Shown piece after piece: positions 54,321-62,511 of a stretch of 64,000 bases of DNA (position 1 is the stretch's first letter; each line of letters begins with the position of its first letter). This stretch comes from Algibacter mikhailovii (GTDB lineage: Bacteria > Bacteroidota > Bacteroidia > Flavobacteriales > Flavobacteriaceae): NCBI RefSeq assembly GCF_014651495.1, contig NZ_BMWZ01000003.1, forward strand, positions 1-64,000, in the 5' to 3' direction. The position numbers and the translations under genes are program-made. The notes under the pieces are model-generated. The model saw only the letters and a program-made list of their open reading frames with translations, was not told where the DNA came from and searched no databases.

Positions 54321-54557
54321 TATTATAAAAATGTCATAATGTCATCATTTTTTTTTCACAGTTCTGTTTAACTTCCTTTCTGGTATAAAAATGAGCGCTT
54401 TGAGTTAGCACGGCAAATCTTGGATTAGAATATAAAAATGAAATGTTTTCGTTTTATTCTCGTCATTGTTAGCATGACATCATTTGTTATGATATGCTGG
54501 AAAAACCAACCCATAAAGTAATACTTAGCATAAATTTTAAATGTTATTAGGGTCGCT

Positions 54558-55463
54558 TTATTTTAACAAATTATTCAACGCTGATTCGAGATAGTTGTAT
54601 TTAAATACAAACCCTTTATGCTCTATTTTTTTTGAACTTACACGCTGACTTTCGAATAATAACATATGCATATCACCCAAGATAATTTTCATAAAAAACT
54701 TAGGAATATTTGGCATAATCAAAGGTCTTTTTAAGACACCAGCAGTTATTTTAGTTAATTCTTGATTACTTACGGGGTTTGGCGCAACACCATTATAAAC
54801 TCCTCCAATCTTCTTTTCAAAAAGGAATAAAAATATGTTTGATAAATCTTCAATATGAATCCAAGACTGCCACTGTTTACCGTTACCAAAAGCAGCTCCC
54901 ACACCAAATTTAATAGGCCTTACAATCTCAGGAAGCACACCCTCGCTTTTAGCTAAAACTAGTGCTATTCTTATCTTAGTAACCATAATCCCCAATGCAG
55001 AAAATTCATCTACTGCTCGTTCCCAAGCATCTGTTACTTCTCCTAAAAAAGATGTGTTCTTCTCTTTAAAGGATTCTTCATAATAATTGGTCAGGGAATT
55101 TGGATACACACCAATGGCACTTGCAGAAATAACTTGCTTTATATTGTGTTTCTCTCCCTTAAGTGTGTTAATTAATAATTTAGTAGAAACGGTTCTGCTT
55201 TCTAAAACCAGTTTTTTATACGTTGGGGTCCAACGTTTTGATAAAGAAGCTCCTGCTAAATGTATAATGGCATCAACGTCCTCAAAGCAATCCTTATCCA
55301 ATTCTTGATTTTTCGGATTCCAGTAAAAGCCTTTATAGTTAGGTATTTCCTGTATTTTAGATTTTCTTGTGGTTAAATAATTAACTGAAATATTCTTTTC
55401 ATGGCAGCGTTTCACAATTTCTTTGCCAACTAAACCCGTTGCCCCAGTGATTAAAACTCGCAT
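54558..55463 (-). CDS. TIGR01777 family epimerase/reductase-like protein
   Basis: NAD(P)-binding Rossmann protein related to extended SDR sugar epimerases (YfcH-like). The ATG at 55463 starts MRVLITGATGLVGKEIV with the GxxGxxG loop; the open frame extends 33 bases further but lacks similarity. 301 residues, with IIHLAGASLSKRW, a SDR-like YYEESF (catalytic-type tyrosine region), and C-terminal GVYNGVAPNPVSNQELT of the DUF1731-like tail. Physiological substrate unknown. Confidence 0.85.
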   Translation of the reverse strand: MRVLITGATGLVGKEIVKRCHEKNISVNYLTTRKSKIQEIPNYKGFYWNPKNQELDKDCFEDVDAIIHLAGASLSKRWTPTYKKLVLESRTVSTKLLINTLKGEKHNIKQVISASAIGVYPNSLTNYYEESFKEKNTSFLGEVTDAWERAVDEFSALGIMVTKIRIALVLAKSEGVLPEIVRPIKFGVGAAFGNGKQWQSWIHIEDLSNIFLFLFEKKIGGVYNGVAPNPVSNQELTKITAGVLKRPLIMPNIPKFFMKIILGDMHMLLFESQRVSSKKIEHKGFVFKYNYLESALNNLLK

Positions 55464-55547
55464 TTTCTTTTTTTCTATAAATTTACGAAACCACAACAGG
55501 GATTACCACCGTTTTATGGTAGCTTTAACAATTAGAAAGTCTAAAAC

Positions 55548-56234
55548 TTAATTATCTTTCTTGATTCCTCTTAACATCTCACGCTTTCCTGGTGGACCAG
55601 GCAATCTTTCAACGATAAAACCTACGGCCTGCATAGCCCGTCTTACGCTTCCTTTTGCTGAATACGTGACCAGAACGCCATCCTTTTTTAAGGCATTGTA
55701 CATTTTTAAGAAGATATCTTCCGTCCATAATTCTGGTTGTACTCTAGCTCCAAAGGCATCAAAGTAAATAATATCAAAAACCGCCTTATCTTCTATCTCC
55801 TTAAATAATTTTTGTTTCTTGGTAAGCGAAAAATAAGGAGAAACTTCATGCTTATTTTCCCAAGACATTTTATGGATCTTATCAAAACGAATGGTTTCTC
55901 TTTCAGCTTGCAACTGCTTTACGTAATTAAGTTGTAAAATCTCTTCCGCAGAAACAGGATAAGCCTCAACACCAACATAATGCATGGGTTGTTTTAATTT
56001 TTCAGCTTCCAATAAAGTGATAAACGCATTTAATCCAGTCCCAAATCCAATTTCCAAAATGCAAATTTTGTCACTTTGATTCCAAGTCTCTTCATTATAA
56101 TAATGCAAACCCTGTTTTATAAATACATGATATGCTTCTTGAATAGCACCATGTTTAGAATGGTATTGCTCGTTCCATTCCGGAATATGTATGGTTGATG
56201 AACCATCAGCAGTTATTATTATTTCTCGTTTCAT
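55548..56234 (-). CDS. mnmD: tRNA mnm5s2U34 methyltransferase MnmD
   Basis: Methylates nm5s2U at the wobble position of some tRNAs, the last step after MnmEG and a cleavage step. 228 residues from ATG 56234. SAM-binding loop EIGFGTGLNAF, the acidic pair VEAYPVS, and the catalytic-type DAFGARVQPELWT. It lacks the MnmC1 oxidase half, as usual for MnmD outside gammaproteobacteria. The open frame starts at 56300 but overlaps the promoter, so the shorter start is preferred. Confidence 0.9.
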   Translation of the reverse strand: MKREIIITADGSSTIHIPEWNEQYHSKHGAIQEAYHVFIKQGLHYYNEETWNQSDKICILEIGFGTGLNAFITLLEAEKLKQPMHYVGVEAYPVSAEEILQLNYVKQLQAERETIRFDKIHKMSWENKHEVSPYFSLTKKQKLFKEIEDKAVFDIIYFDAFGARVQPELWTEDIFLKMYNALKKDGVLVTYSAKGSVRRAMQAVGFIVERLPGPPGKREMLRGIKKDN

Positions 56235-56270
56235 TAAATAAAACCTTAAAACACTATACCTATGACTCCG

Positions 56271-56300
56271 CAAAAATACACCTAGTTTTCCAACCTTCAA
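56271..56300 (-). promoter_or_regulatory. Promoter of mnmD
   Basis: Minus-strand TTG at 56300-56298, 19-base spacer, TATTTTTG at 56278-56271, 37 bases before the start. Good match to the Bacteroidota consensus. Confidence 0.6.
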
Positions 56301-56546
56301 GATGTAAAACTAAATTCTTATTTTCTAGATTTGGTTGTTCCTTTAACACAGAGTTCTTAAGCAAGCTGTAATAAAAGGGAACTAGCAAGATTCTCAGGAA
56401 CTTTTATCTTTTAACGTCTAACTTCTTCGTGTAGATTACATCAATTCATAGATGGTCATGAATACGCAATATTTGACTTGCTCACATAAATGTTTCAATT
56501 TTAAAGGATTTATTAAAATATACCATTTTTTGAATTTGAATTTACT

Positions 56547-56554
56547 TAAATTTG
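56547..56554 (+). promoter_or_regulatory. -7 box of ilvE
   Basis: Plus-strand TAAATTTG 20 bases before the ilvE start. TTG triplets lie at 56530-56532 and 56536-56538, closer than the usual spacing. Confidence 0.45.
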
Positions 56555-56573
56555 TATCATAAAATTACTAGAC

Positions 56574-57641
56574 ATGAGCGCTATAATCAACGATATCGAG
56601 ATTATAAAAGCCAAAACTACAAAGATTAATGATGTAGATTTTGACAATTTAAAATTCGGACATGTGTTTTCAGATCACATGTTAGAATGCAATTATGAAA
56701 ATGGTAAATGGCAAACACCTAAGGTGGTGCCTTACCAAGGGATTACATTAGACCCGTCTGCAAAGATATTTCATTACGGTCAATCTGTATTTGAGGGAAT
56801 GAAAGCTTATAAAGATGCGGATAAAAATGTTTGGTTGTTTAGGCCTTTAGAAAATTTTAAACGACTAAATATTTCTTCAAAACGTTTGGCAATTCCGGAG
56901 CTTCCAGAAAATTATTTCATGGATGGCTTACAAGCACTTTTAGAAGTTGATAAAGACTGGATTCCTACAAACGAAGGTTCTTCATTATATATAAGACCTT
57001 TTGTATTTGCTTCTGGCAATGGATTTCATGCATCTCCAGCTGACGCTTATAAATTTATTATATGTACAGCACCTTCTGGATCCTATTTTGCAGGAGACGT
57101 TAAGGTGCTAATAGAAGAAAAATATTCACGTTCTGCAAATGGCGGTGTAGGTTTTGCCAAGGCTGGCGGAAACTATGCTGGACAATTTTATCCTACACAA
57201 TTAGCCATTGAAAAAGGATATCAACAAGTTATTTGGACTGACGACAATACGCATGAGTATATTGAAGAGGCAGGTGCCATGAACATATTTGTTCGCATCA
57301 ACGATACCTTAATTACAGGACCAACTAGTGATAGAATATTAGACGGTATAACTCGAAAAAGTATTATTGAGCTTGCTAAATCAGAAGGCATTCCGGTTGA
57401 AGTTAGAAAAATCACAGTAAGTGAAGTTGTAGAAGCGGCCAAAAATGGTTCGCTAAAAGAAATGTTTGGTGCAGGTACAGCTGCGGTAATTTCCCCGATT
57501 TCAGGATTCGGATATAAAGAGGCCGATTATGACTTACCTCAATTAGAAGATACTTATGCAGCTTATTTGAAAAAGCGCATTACAGATATACAAACTAATA
57601 AAGCTGAAGATCCATTTGGATGGAGATTTCAAGTGAAATAA
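56574..57641 (+). CDS. ilvE: Branched-chain amino acid aminotransferase
   Basis: PLP-dependent fold type IV enzyme exchanging amino groups of Leu, Ile and Val with 2-oxoglutarate. 355 residues, in the long subgroup (BCAT-like). FHYGQSVFEGMKAYKD near 66, the catalytic lysine in GGVGFAKAGGNYAGQ (K about 197), YIEEAGAMNIFVRIND, and EMFGAGTAAVISPI near 300. Start ATG at 56574. Alone in its transcription unit, ending in a bidirectional terminator shared with the MazG gene. Confidence 0.96.
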   Translation: MSAIINDIEIIKAKTTKINDVDFDNLKFGHVFSDHMLECNYENGKWQTPKVVPYQGITLDPSAKIFHYGQSVFEGMKAYKDADKNVWLFRPLENFKRLNISSKRLAIPELPENYFMDGLQALLEVDKDWIPTNEGSSLYIRPFVFASGNGFHASPADAYKFIICTAPSGSYFAGDVKVLIEEKYSRSANGGVGFAKAGGNYAGQFYPTQLAIEKGYQQVIWTDDNTHEYIEEAGAMNIFVRINDTLITGPTSDRILDGITRKSIIELAKSEGIPVEVRKITVSEVVEAAKNGSLKEMFGAGTAAVISPISGFGYKEADYDLPQLEDTYAAYLKKRITDIQTNKAEDPFGWRFQVK

Positions 57642-57646
57642 GGAAT

Positions 57647-57676
57647 AAAAAAAGGAGCCAAATGGCTCCTTTTTTT
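57647..57676. terminator. Bidirectional terminator between ilvE and the MazG-like gene
   Basis: AAAAAAAGGAGCC and its complement ending in TTTTTTT, with a 4-base loop, lie in the 33 bases between the two converging stop codons. Confidence 0.85.
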
Positions 57677-58061
57677 ATTTTTCCAATATAGATTGAATAT
57701 TAGGTTTAAAATAATTAGGTCCCTTTAACACTTTACCATCTTCACGGTAAATAGGCTGTCCGTCCTCCCCTAACTTACTCATATTACTGCGTTGAATCTC
57801 ATTAAACACTTCCTCAATTTTATGTTGCATTCCATGCTCTATAATTGTACCACATAAAATATAAAGCATATCTCCCAAAGCATCTGCAACCTCAACCAAA
57901 TCATTATTATTAGCCGCGTCTAAATACTCTTCATTCTCTTCTCGCATCAATTTATAACGTAACATATTTTTAGCTAAACCTAAATCTGCTTTGGGGCTTT
58001 CTAAATGCCCTATTTTAAATGCCGTATGAAACGCCTTTACTGCTTCTATTTTTTTCTTCAT
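57675..58061 (-). CDS. MazG-like nucleotide pyrophosphohydrolase
   Basis: A 128-residue all-alpha NTP pyrophosphatase of the MazG/phosphoribosyl-ATP-like superfamily that may clean up aberrant nucleotides. Metal-binding motif: REENEEYLDA in the first helix pair and VEVADALGDMLYIL in the second, the classic EExxE...ExxD pair. Single-domain length fits the small MazG-like group. Convergent with ilvE. Confidence 0.85.
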   Translation of the reverse strand: MKKKIEAVKAFHTAFKIGHLESPKADLGLAKNMLRYKLMREENEEYLDAANNNDLVEVADALGDMLYILCGTIIEHGMQHKIEEVFNEIQRSNMSKLGEDGQPIYREDGKVLKGPNYFKPNIQSILEK

Positions 58062-58112
58062 AAATTATTCGTTTGTCATTCCCGTTAAGACAGGAATGTC
58101 ACCATTATTAGT

Positions 58113-58120
58113 TAAATTTG
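58113..58120 (+). promoter_or_regulatory. -7 box of the small membrane protein gene
   Basis: TAAATTTG 16 bases ahead of the ATG at 58136; no clear TTG at the -33 position. Confidence 0.35.
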
Positions 58121-58135
58121 CCTAAAAATAATGAT

Positions 58136-58318
58136 ATGTTTAGTAATGGTCAAATCATTTTTGGGGTTTTATTTTTTATTGTCTTTGCCATAATTATTGG
58201 CTATACCTACCGAAAAGATTTAAAACTCCACAAACGCTTTTATAGCGGTAGCATTTGGATTCTTGCGGCTTTTATTGCTTTTATATTGTTTATTTCTGCT
58301 ATTAAGTTTTTTCTTTAA
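58136..58318 (+). CDS. Small membrane protein (60 aa), two TM segments
   Basis: Unrecognised family. MFSNGQIIFGVLFFIVFAII begins a first membrane helix (residues 6-24), then a basic loop YRKDLKLHKRF, then a second helix (WILAAFIAFILFISAIKF). The frame is open from a TTG at 58118, but that overlaps the -7 box. Similar two-helix small proteins are common in flavobacteria. Probably inner-membrane. Confidence 0.55.
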   Translation: MFSNGQIIFGVLFFIVFAIIIGYTYRKDLKLHKRFYSGSIWILAAFIAFILFISAIKFFL

Positions 58319-58670
58319 GCCACCTTTACTACGGTTTTTATTACTATTCATCGATGTTTTTAGACTTAGAAAATTTGTTTTTTGTAGGTTTATTATTCTC
58401 TCTATATTTTTTTTAAACTTCGGTTTATTTAAAAGCATCTTTAATTAAACCTTTTTTTCCTTCTTAAGAAGCTGTTTTACTATATAAGTAATCTTATAAC
58501 TATCTTTCTTCAAGAATATAAAAACTAAAATTAATAGCAAGTTCAAATTAGAGCTAATTCCATTCGCTTATGCGAAAGAATTTGTAATTAAATCAGAATG
58601 TACTGGATGCGAAAAAAAGTAATAAAAAACACTTTGAATACAAATAAATAAAATTCTAAACCCTCTCAAC
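58319..58670. other. Non-coding interval before the VWA protein gene
   Basis: Poly-T and hydrophobic pseudo-frames on both strands make open frames of 60-70 codons, but neither has a plausible protein. A short AAACCCTCTC box (58659-58668) lies just before the next ATG. Confidence 0.4.
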
Positions 58671-61600
58671 ATGAAACAAATATTATTTTTACTTACTTGT
58701 AGTGCATTTATTTTAAGTGCTTATTCCCAAACTATTACAATAACTTTTGACGGACAGATTGCAAGTGCTGGAAATAATGCACCTCTTGACAGAGTTCTTA
58801 TTGAAAATTTGACCAATAATGAAAGTAGAGAATTGACCTCAATATTTGAAATCAATTTGTCACAAGCACTTAGTTTAGAAGATAATGTCATTAATAATAC
58901 AAAAGGAGGCTTTCAAAGTATTTACCCGAATCCATTTGAATCTGACTTAAATATTAATATTTATTCAGATGGTATTGGTTCTACAGAACTAAGCATATAT
59001 AATTTATTGGGACAGGAAATAGCTTCGTTCTCAAAAGAATTGACGCTTGGAATCCATTCGTTCGAATTCTCAGCAAATAGTAATGGGATTCATTTTCTAG
59101 TTATGAATGATAATGGAAATACGTACACACAAAAAGTGGTTTCAAACAATAACGTAAATGCTTTTGTTAAGCTTACGTATAATGGTAACGATATAAAACA
59201 AAATACAAGCAAAAATGCTTTCACTAAAAATTCTAAGCTAAATCCATTATATGAAATAGGAGATATTTTAAAGCTTACAGGATTTTCGGGTAAAATGACG
59301 AATACAATATACTTAACACCTCGGATTAGTCAGAATGTAACGTTTCAATTTTCTGATTATTTTAAATTTGAAGAGTATTTAATTGAAACTAGTCCCCCTA
59401 GTTTTGTAGATATTATGTTTTCTGTTACCGACCAAAAAAATCTTGGGGTAGATTATTTATCTGGAACTGATTTTAATGTACTAGAAGATGGTAATACAAT
59501 TTCACCAACAGAAACCTTCAGATGTATAAAAAAATTAGATGAAGTAGCGTACGAACAAAAAATTGTAATAATGCTGGATAATAGTGCTAGTGTAGCGAGT
59601 GTACTACCACAAATAAAGTCATCTGCAATTTCTTTGGTAAACCAAATACTAAACAATCCCGTTATAACCAATCAAGAAATAGCAATCTATAGCTTTTCCA
59701 GTAGCACTACTCTTATTCAAGATTTCACTGATAACGTTATGGATATTGAAAACGCAATTAACAGTATCAGTTTTGGTTTTCCTTCAACAAACTTATATGG
59801 CTCATTAATAGAAGGTTTAAATAAATTCTCTAATAATTATAGTTTAGACCTAATAGAAGAAGGTTATTTAATTGCTTTAACAGATGGCGACGACACGCAA
59901 GGTTCAAGTACCTTAACACAGGTAGTAGCTGCAAGAAATCAAAAGCGTGTATTTATGTTAGGATTGGGTAATGAAGTAAATCCTGAAAACTTAAATCAAA
60001 TTGATAATACTGGAACGTCTTTTAGCTCCATCGCGTCGATAGACGATTTAGAAGCAGAATTTGAGCAGATCAGTTTAGATTTAATTCAATATGCTAATAG
60101 CTTTTATTGGCTTAACTACTTATCGCCAAAACGTAACGGTGGGCATACCTTAACCATAGGACTTCCTACAAACACAAATACAGATATCGACAAACAAATA
60201 GATGGTAATTTCAGTGCCAATGGTTTTCAAGATGCCCTATTTGGTGTTTATGCTAATATTAACGCGCAAAATATTTACGGCATTGATGAGGTTATTTTTG
60301 ATTATCAAGGAAGTCCATTAGAACCTTTTGCAATTGAGGCTGTAAGCTATTGGGCATTCAATTGCCCTAATTTTACATGGAGTATTGCTGATATGAGCGT
60401 TGCAACTATTGAAGTTGATCCTATTGACTCTTCAAAAGCAACAATAATTCCTCAAACTACAGTAGCAAGCGGTACTATTTTAACTTTAACGGATGAGGCA
60501 AATAATTATACTAAAGAGATTGTTATTAGAGTTACAGATCAGTTGCCTATTGTGGAGACTTTAAGTATCTCAAATGTTACAAATTCTGGCGCTAATGGAG
60601 TTGGGGAAATTATTGATATTGGTGATTCTAATTTAATTAATAAAGGGTTTTGTTGGAGTATTAATCCTAATCCTACAATCTCAGATGTGAATTCAGTTAA
60701 TAAACAAAACGTATCCGTCTTTAGTGTAAATTTAAGCGATCTAAAAAGTAATACAACTTATTATGCTAGAGCTTTCGCAACAAACAATTTTGGCGTATCT
60801 TATGGTAATGAAATTAGTTTTTTAGCTCCTGAAGGGCTACCTCAAATAATAACTGACTCATTTACTAATTTAACAGCAATTTCTGTAAGACTAAATGGAG
60901 AAGTAACAGACGAAGGAACTAATAATTTTATAAAAAGAGGAATCTGTTGGTCAAATACAACGTTTACTCCTACCATTGACAACGACAATCTGGAAAATGC
61001 AGGAGGTAAAGGGGATTTCTTTATCGATGTAACAAGCTTATTTCCAAATACAACATACTATTACAGAGCTTATGCTATTAATGATTTAGGAATTACTTAC
61101 GGTGAATCACTAACGTTTCAAACTAAAACTGGGATACCTCAATTATCAATCAATAATATTACTGATATTACTAACAATTCAGCACAGACTAGTGGTAATA
61201 CATCTTCAAATGGGGCAGAAATTATTGAAAAGGGGACTTGTTGGAGTACAAGTATAAACCCTACTTTATCTGATAATTTTACAACTGCCGGTCCAGGAAA
61301 TGGTTTCTTTACCTCTATTATTAATAACCTGCAACCAGGTACTACCTATTACGTGCGAAACTATGCAACGACCAGTTTAGGTACTACGTTCAGTTTTGAA
61401 AGAAATTTTACAACCAAAGATATACCTAATTTAGAACAACTGATTATTACCAACACTTCGGTGGATAGTGCTCGAGCTTTAAGTTCGTTATCCTCGGACG
61501 GCGACTCTGTAATTACCGAAATTGGGTTTTGTTGGAGTTTAAATCCTAATCCTACAATACAAGATAACGTATCATTCGTTTCGGATGTAATAATAAATTC

Positions 61601-62468
61601 TAGTTTTTCTAAAGTCATTGATGGTTTAAATGATGATACAACATACTATATAAAGTCTTTTGCCACAAATCAATATGGTACCGGATATAGCGAAGAACAA
61701 ATTTTCTCAACGAAAAGTGCAACATTTATTGGAAATATACAATTTACGTCACAAAATGAAATTGATAACTTTGCATTAAATAGATATCGCAGAATAACAG
61801 GTAATTTAACTATTTCGAACTTTATTGATTCTAATGCTATAACTTCTTTAGCCTCACTTTCTGATTTAACCACTGTAGAAGGTGAATTAAACATTTCAAA
61901 TAACCAAGCTCTACAAAATTTAAATGGTTTAGAAAATATTACAAACTTAGGTGGTCTTTTTATGCGGAATAATAATTCAATTGTTAATTTATTTGGACTC
62001 CGGAATTTAAATATTGTAAATGGAAGGTTTGTTTTATTCGAAAATTTGAATTTAAGTAATATAAATAATTTAACTAAGTTGAGTGATATTAACGGCTACA
62101 TAACCATAAGTGCAAATGGAAACATCAATAGTCTAAGTTTATTATCTAACATAGAACAATGCAAGGGAGATTTAACAATAAATGCTGAAATTTATGATTT
62201 AAATGATTTAAGTAATTTGACTTCAGTAAAAGGAAATATTATGATGGCTAATTGCCAAAATTTAAGTAATCTAAATGGTCTAAGTAATTTAATGGAAGTC
62301 ACAGGTGAAACAATCAATTTCTTTAACTGTAACCTCACTCGTTTAGATGCTTATTGCGGCCTTAAGCCACTATTTACTTCTGGTGCATTTAGTGGAAGAT
62401 TAACAGCAGAGTCTATAAGTTCTCGCCCAGTCACAATTCAGTCTATAATTAATAATGATTGTAATTAA
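58671..62468 (+). CDS. Secreted multidomain VWA / FN3-like / leucine-rich protein (1265 aa)
   Basis: Signal peptide 1-20 (FLLTCSAFILSAYSQ). Residues about 81-158 are a T9SS type A-like sorting module (SIYPNPFESDLNIN, LSIYNLLGQEI, ANSNGIHFLVM), unusually near the N terminus. A VWA domain begins near 297 with MIDAS-type VIMLDNSASV and later LTDGDD. Four fibronectin-like repeats start near residues 659, 757, 854 and 950, each with G(F/I/T)CWS and a NTTYY.RA.A.N end. From about 1016 to 1230 is a leucine-rich, receptor-L-like region (LASLSDLTTVEGELNISNN). No type A or B domain sits at the C terminus. Surface adhesin role is inferred. Confidence 0.85.
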   Translation: MKQILFLLTCSAFILSAYSQTITITFDGQIASAGNNAPLDRVLIENLTNNESRELTSIFEINLSQALSLEDNVINNTKGGFQSIYPNPFESDLNINIYSDGIGSTELSIYNLLGQEIASFSKELTLGIHSFEFSANSNGIHFLVMNDNGNTYTQKVVSNNNVNAFVKLTYNGNDIKQNTSKNAFTKNSKLNPLYEIGDILKLTGFSGKMTNTIYLTPRISQNVTFQFSDYFKFEEYLIETSPPSFVDIMFSVTDQKNLGVDYLSGTDFNVLEDGNTISPTETFRCIKKLDEVAYEQKIVIMLDNSASVASVLPQIKSSAISLVNQILNNPVITNQEIAIYSFSSSTTLIQDFTDNVMDIENAINSISFGFPSTNLYGSLIEGLNKFSNNYSLDLIEEGYLIALTDGDDTQGSSTLTQVVAARNQKRVFMLGLGNEVNPENLNQIDNTGTSFSSIASIDDLEAEFEQISLDLIQYANSFYWLNYLSPKRNGGHTLTIGLPTNTNTDIDKQIDGNFSANGFQDALFGVYANINAQNIYGIDEVIFDYQGSPLEPFAIEAVSYWAFNCPNFTWSIADMSVATIEVDPIDSSKATIIPQTTVASGTILTLTDEANNYTKEIVIRVTDQLPIVETLSISNVTNSGANGVGEIIDIGDSNLINKGFCWSINPNPTISDVNSVNKQNVSVFSVNLSDLKSNTTYYARAFATNNFGVSYGNEISFLAPEGLPQIITDSFTNLTAISVRLNGEVTDEGTNNFIKRGICWSNTTFTPTIDNDNLENAGGKGDFFIDVTSLFPNTTYYYRAYAINDLGITYGESLTFQTKTGIPQLSINNITDITNNSAQTSGNTSSNGAEIIEKGTCWSTSINPTLSDNFTTAGPGNGFFTSIINNLQPGTTYYVRNYATTSLGTTFSFERNFTTKDIPNLEQLIITNTSVDSARALSSLSSDGDSVITEIGFCWSLNPNPTIQDNVSFVSDVIINSSFSKVIDGLNDDTTYYIKSFATNQYGTGYSEEQIFSTKSATFIGNIQFTSQNEIDNFALNRYRRITGNLTISNFIDSNAITSLASLSDLTTVEGELNISNNQALQNLNGLENITNLGGLFMRNNNSIVNLFGLRNLNIVNGRFVLFENLNLSNINNLTKLSDINGYITISANGNINSLSLLSNIEQCKGDLTINAEIYDLNDLSNLTSVKGNIMMANCQNLSNLNGLSNLMEVTGETINFFNCNLTRLDAYCGLKPLFTSGAFSGRLTAESISSRPVTIQSIINNDCN

Positions 62469-62511
62469 CGACGCTATCCTAAAAACTGCTATTAAAAAAA
62501 CCCTCTCCGTT

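Noticed and set aside
54438-54521. 27-codon hydrophobic frame upstream of grpE (starts MKCFRFILVIV)
   Set aside because: Looks like a small membrane peptide, but has no promoter box and no way to show conservation here.
58220-58448. Two overlapping 60-72-codon frames on opposite strands
   Set aside because: Arise from T-rich and A-rich sequence; no protein features other than low complexity.
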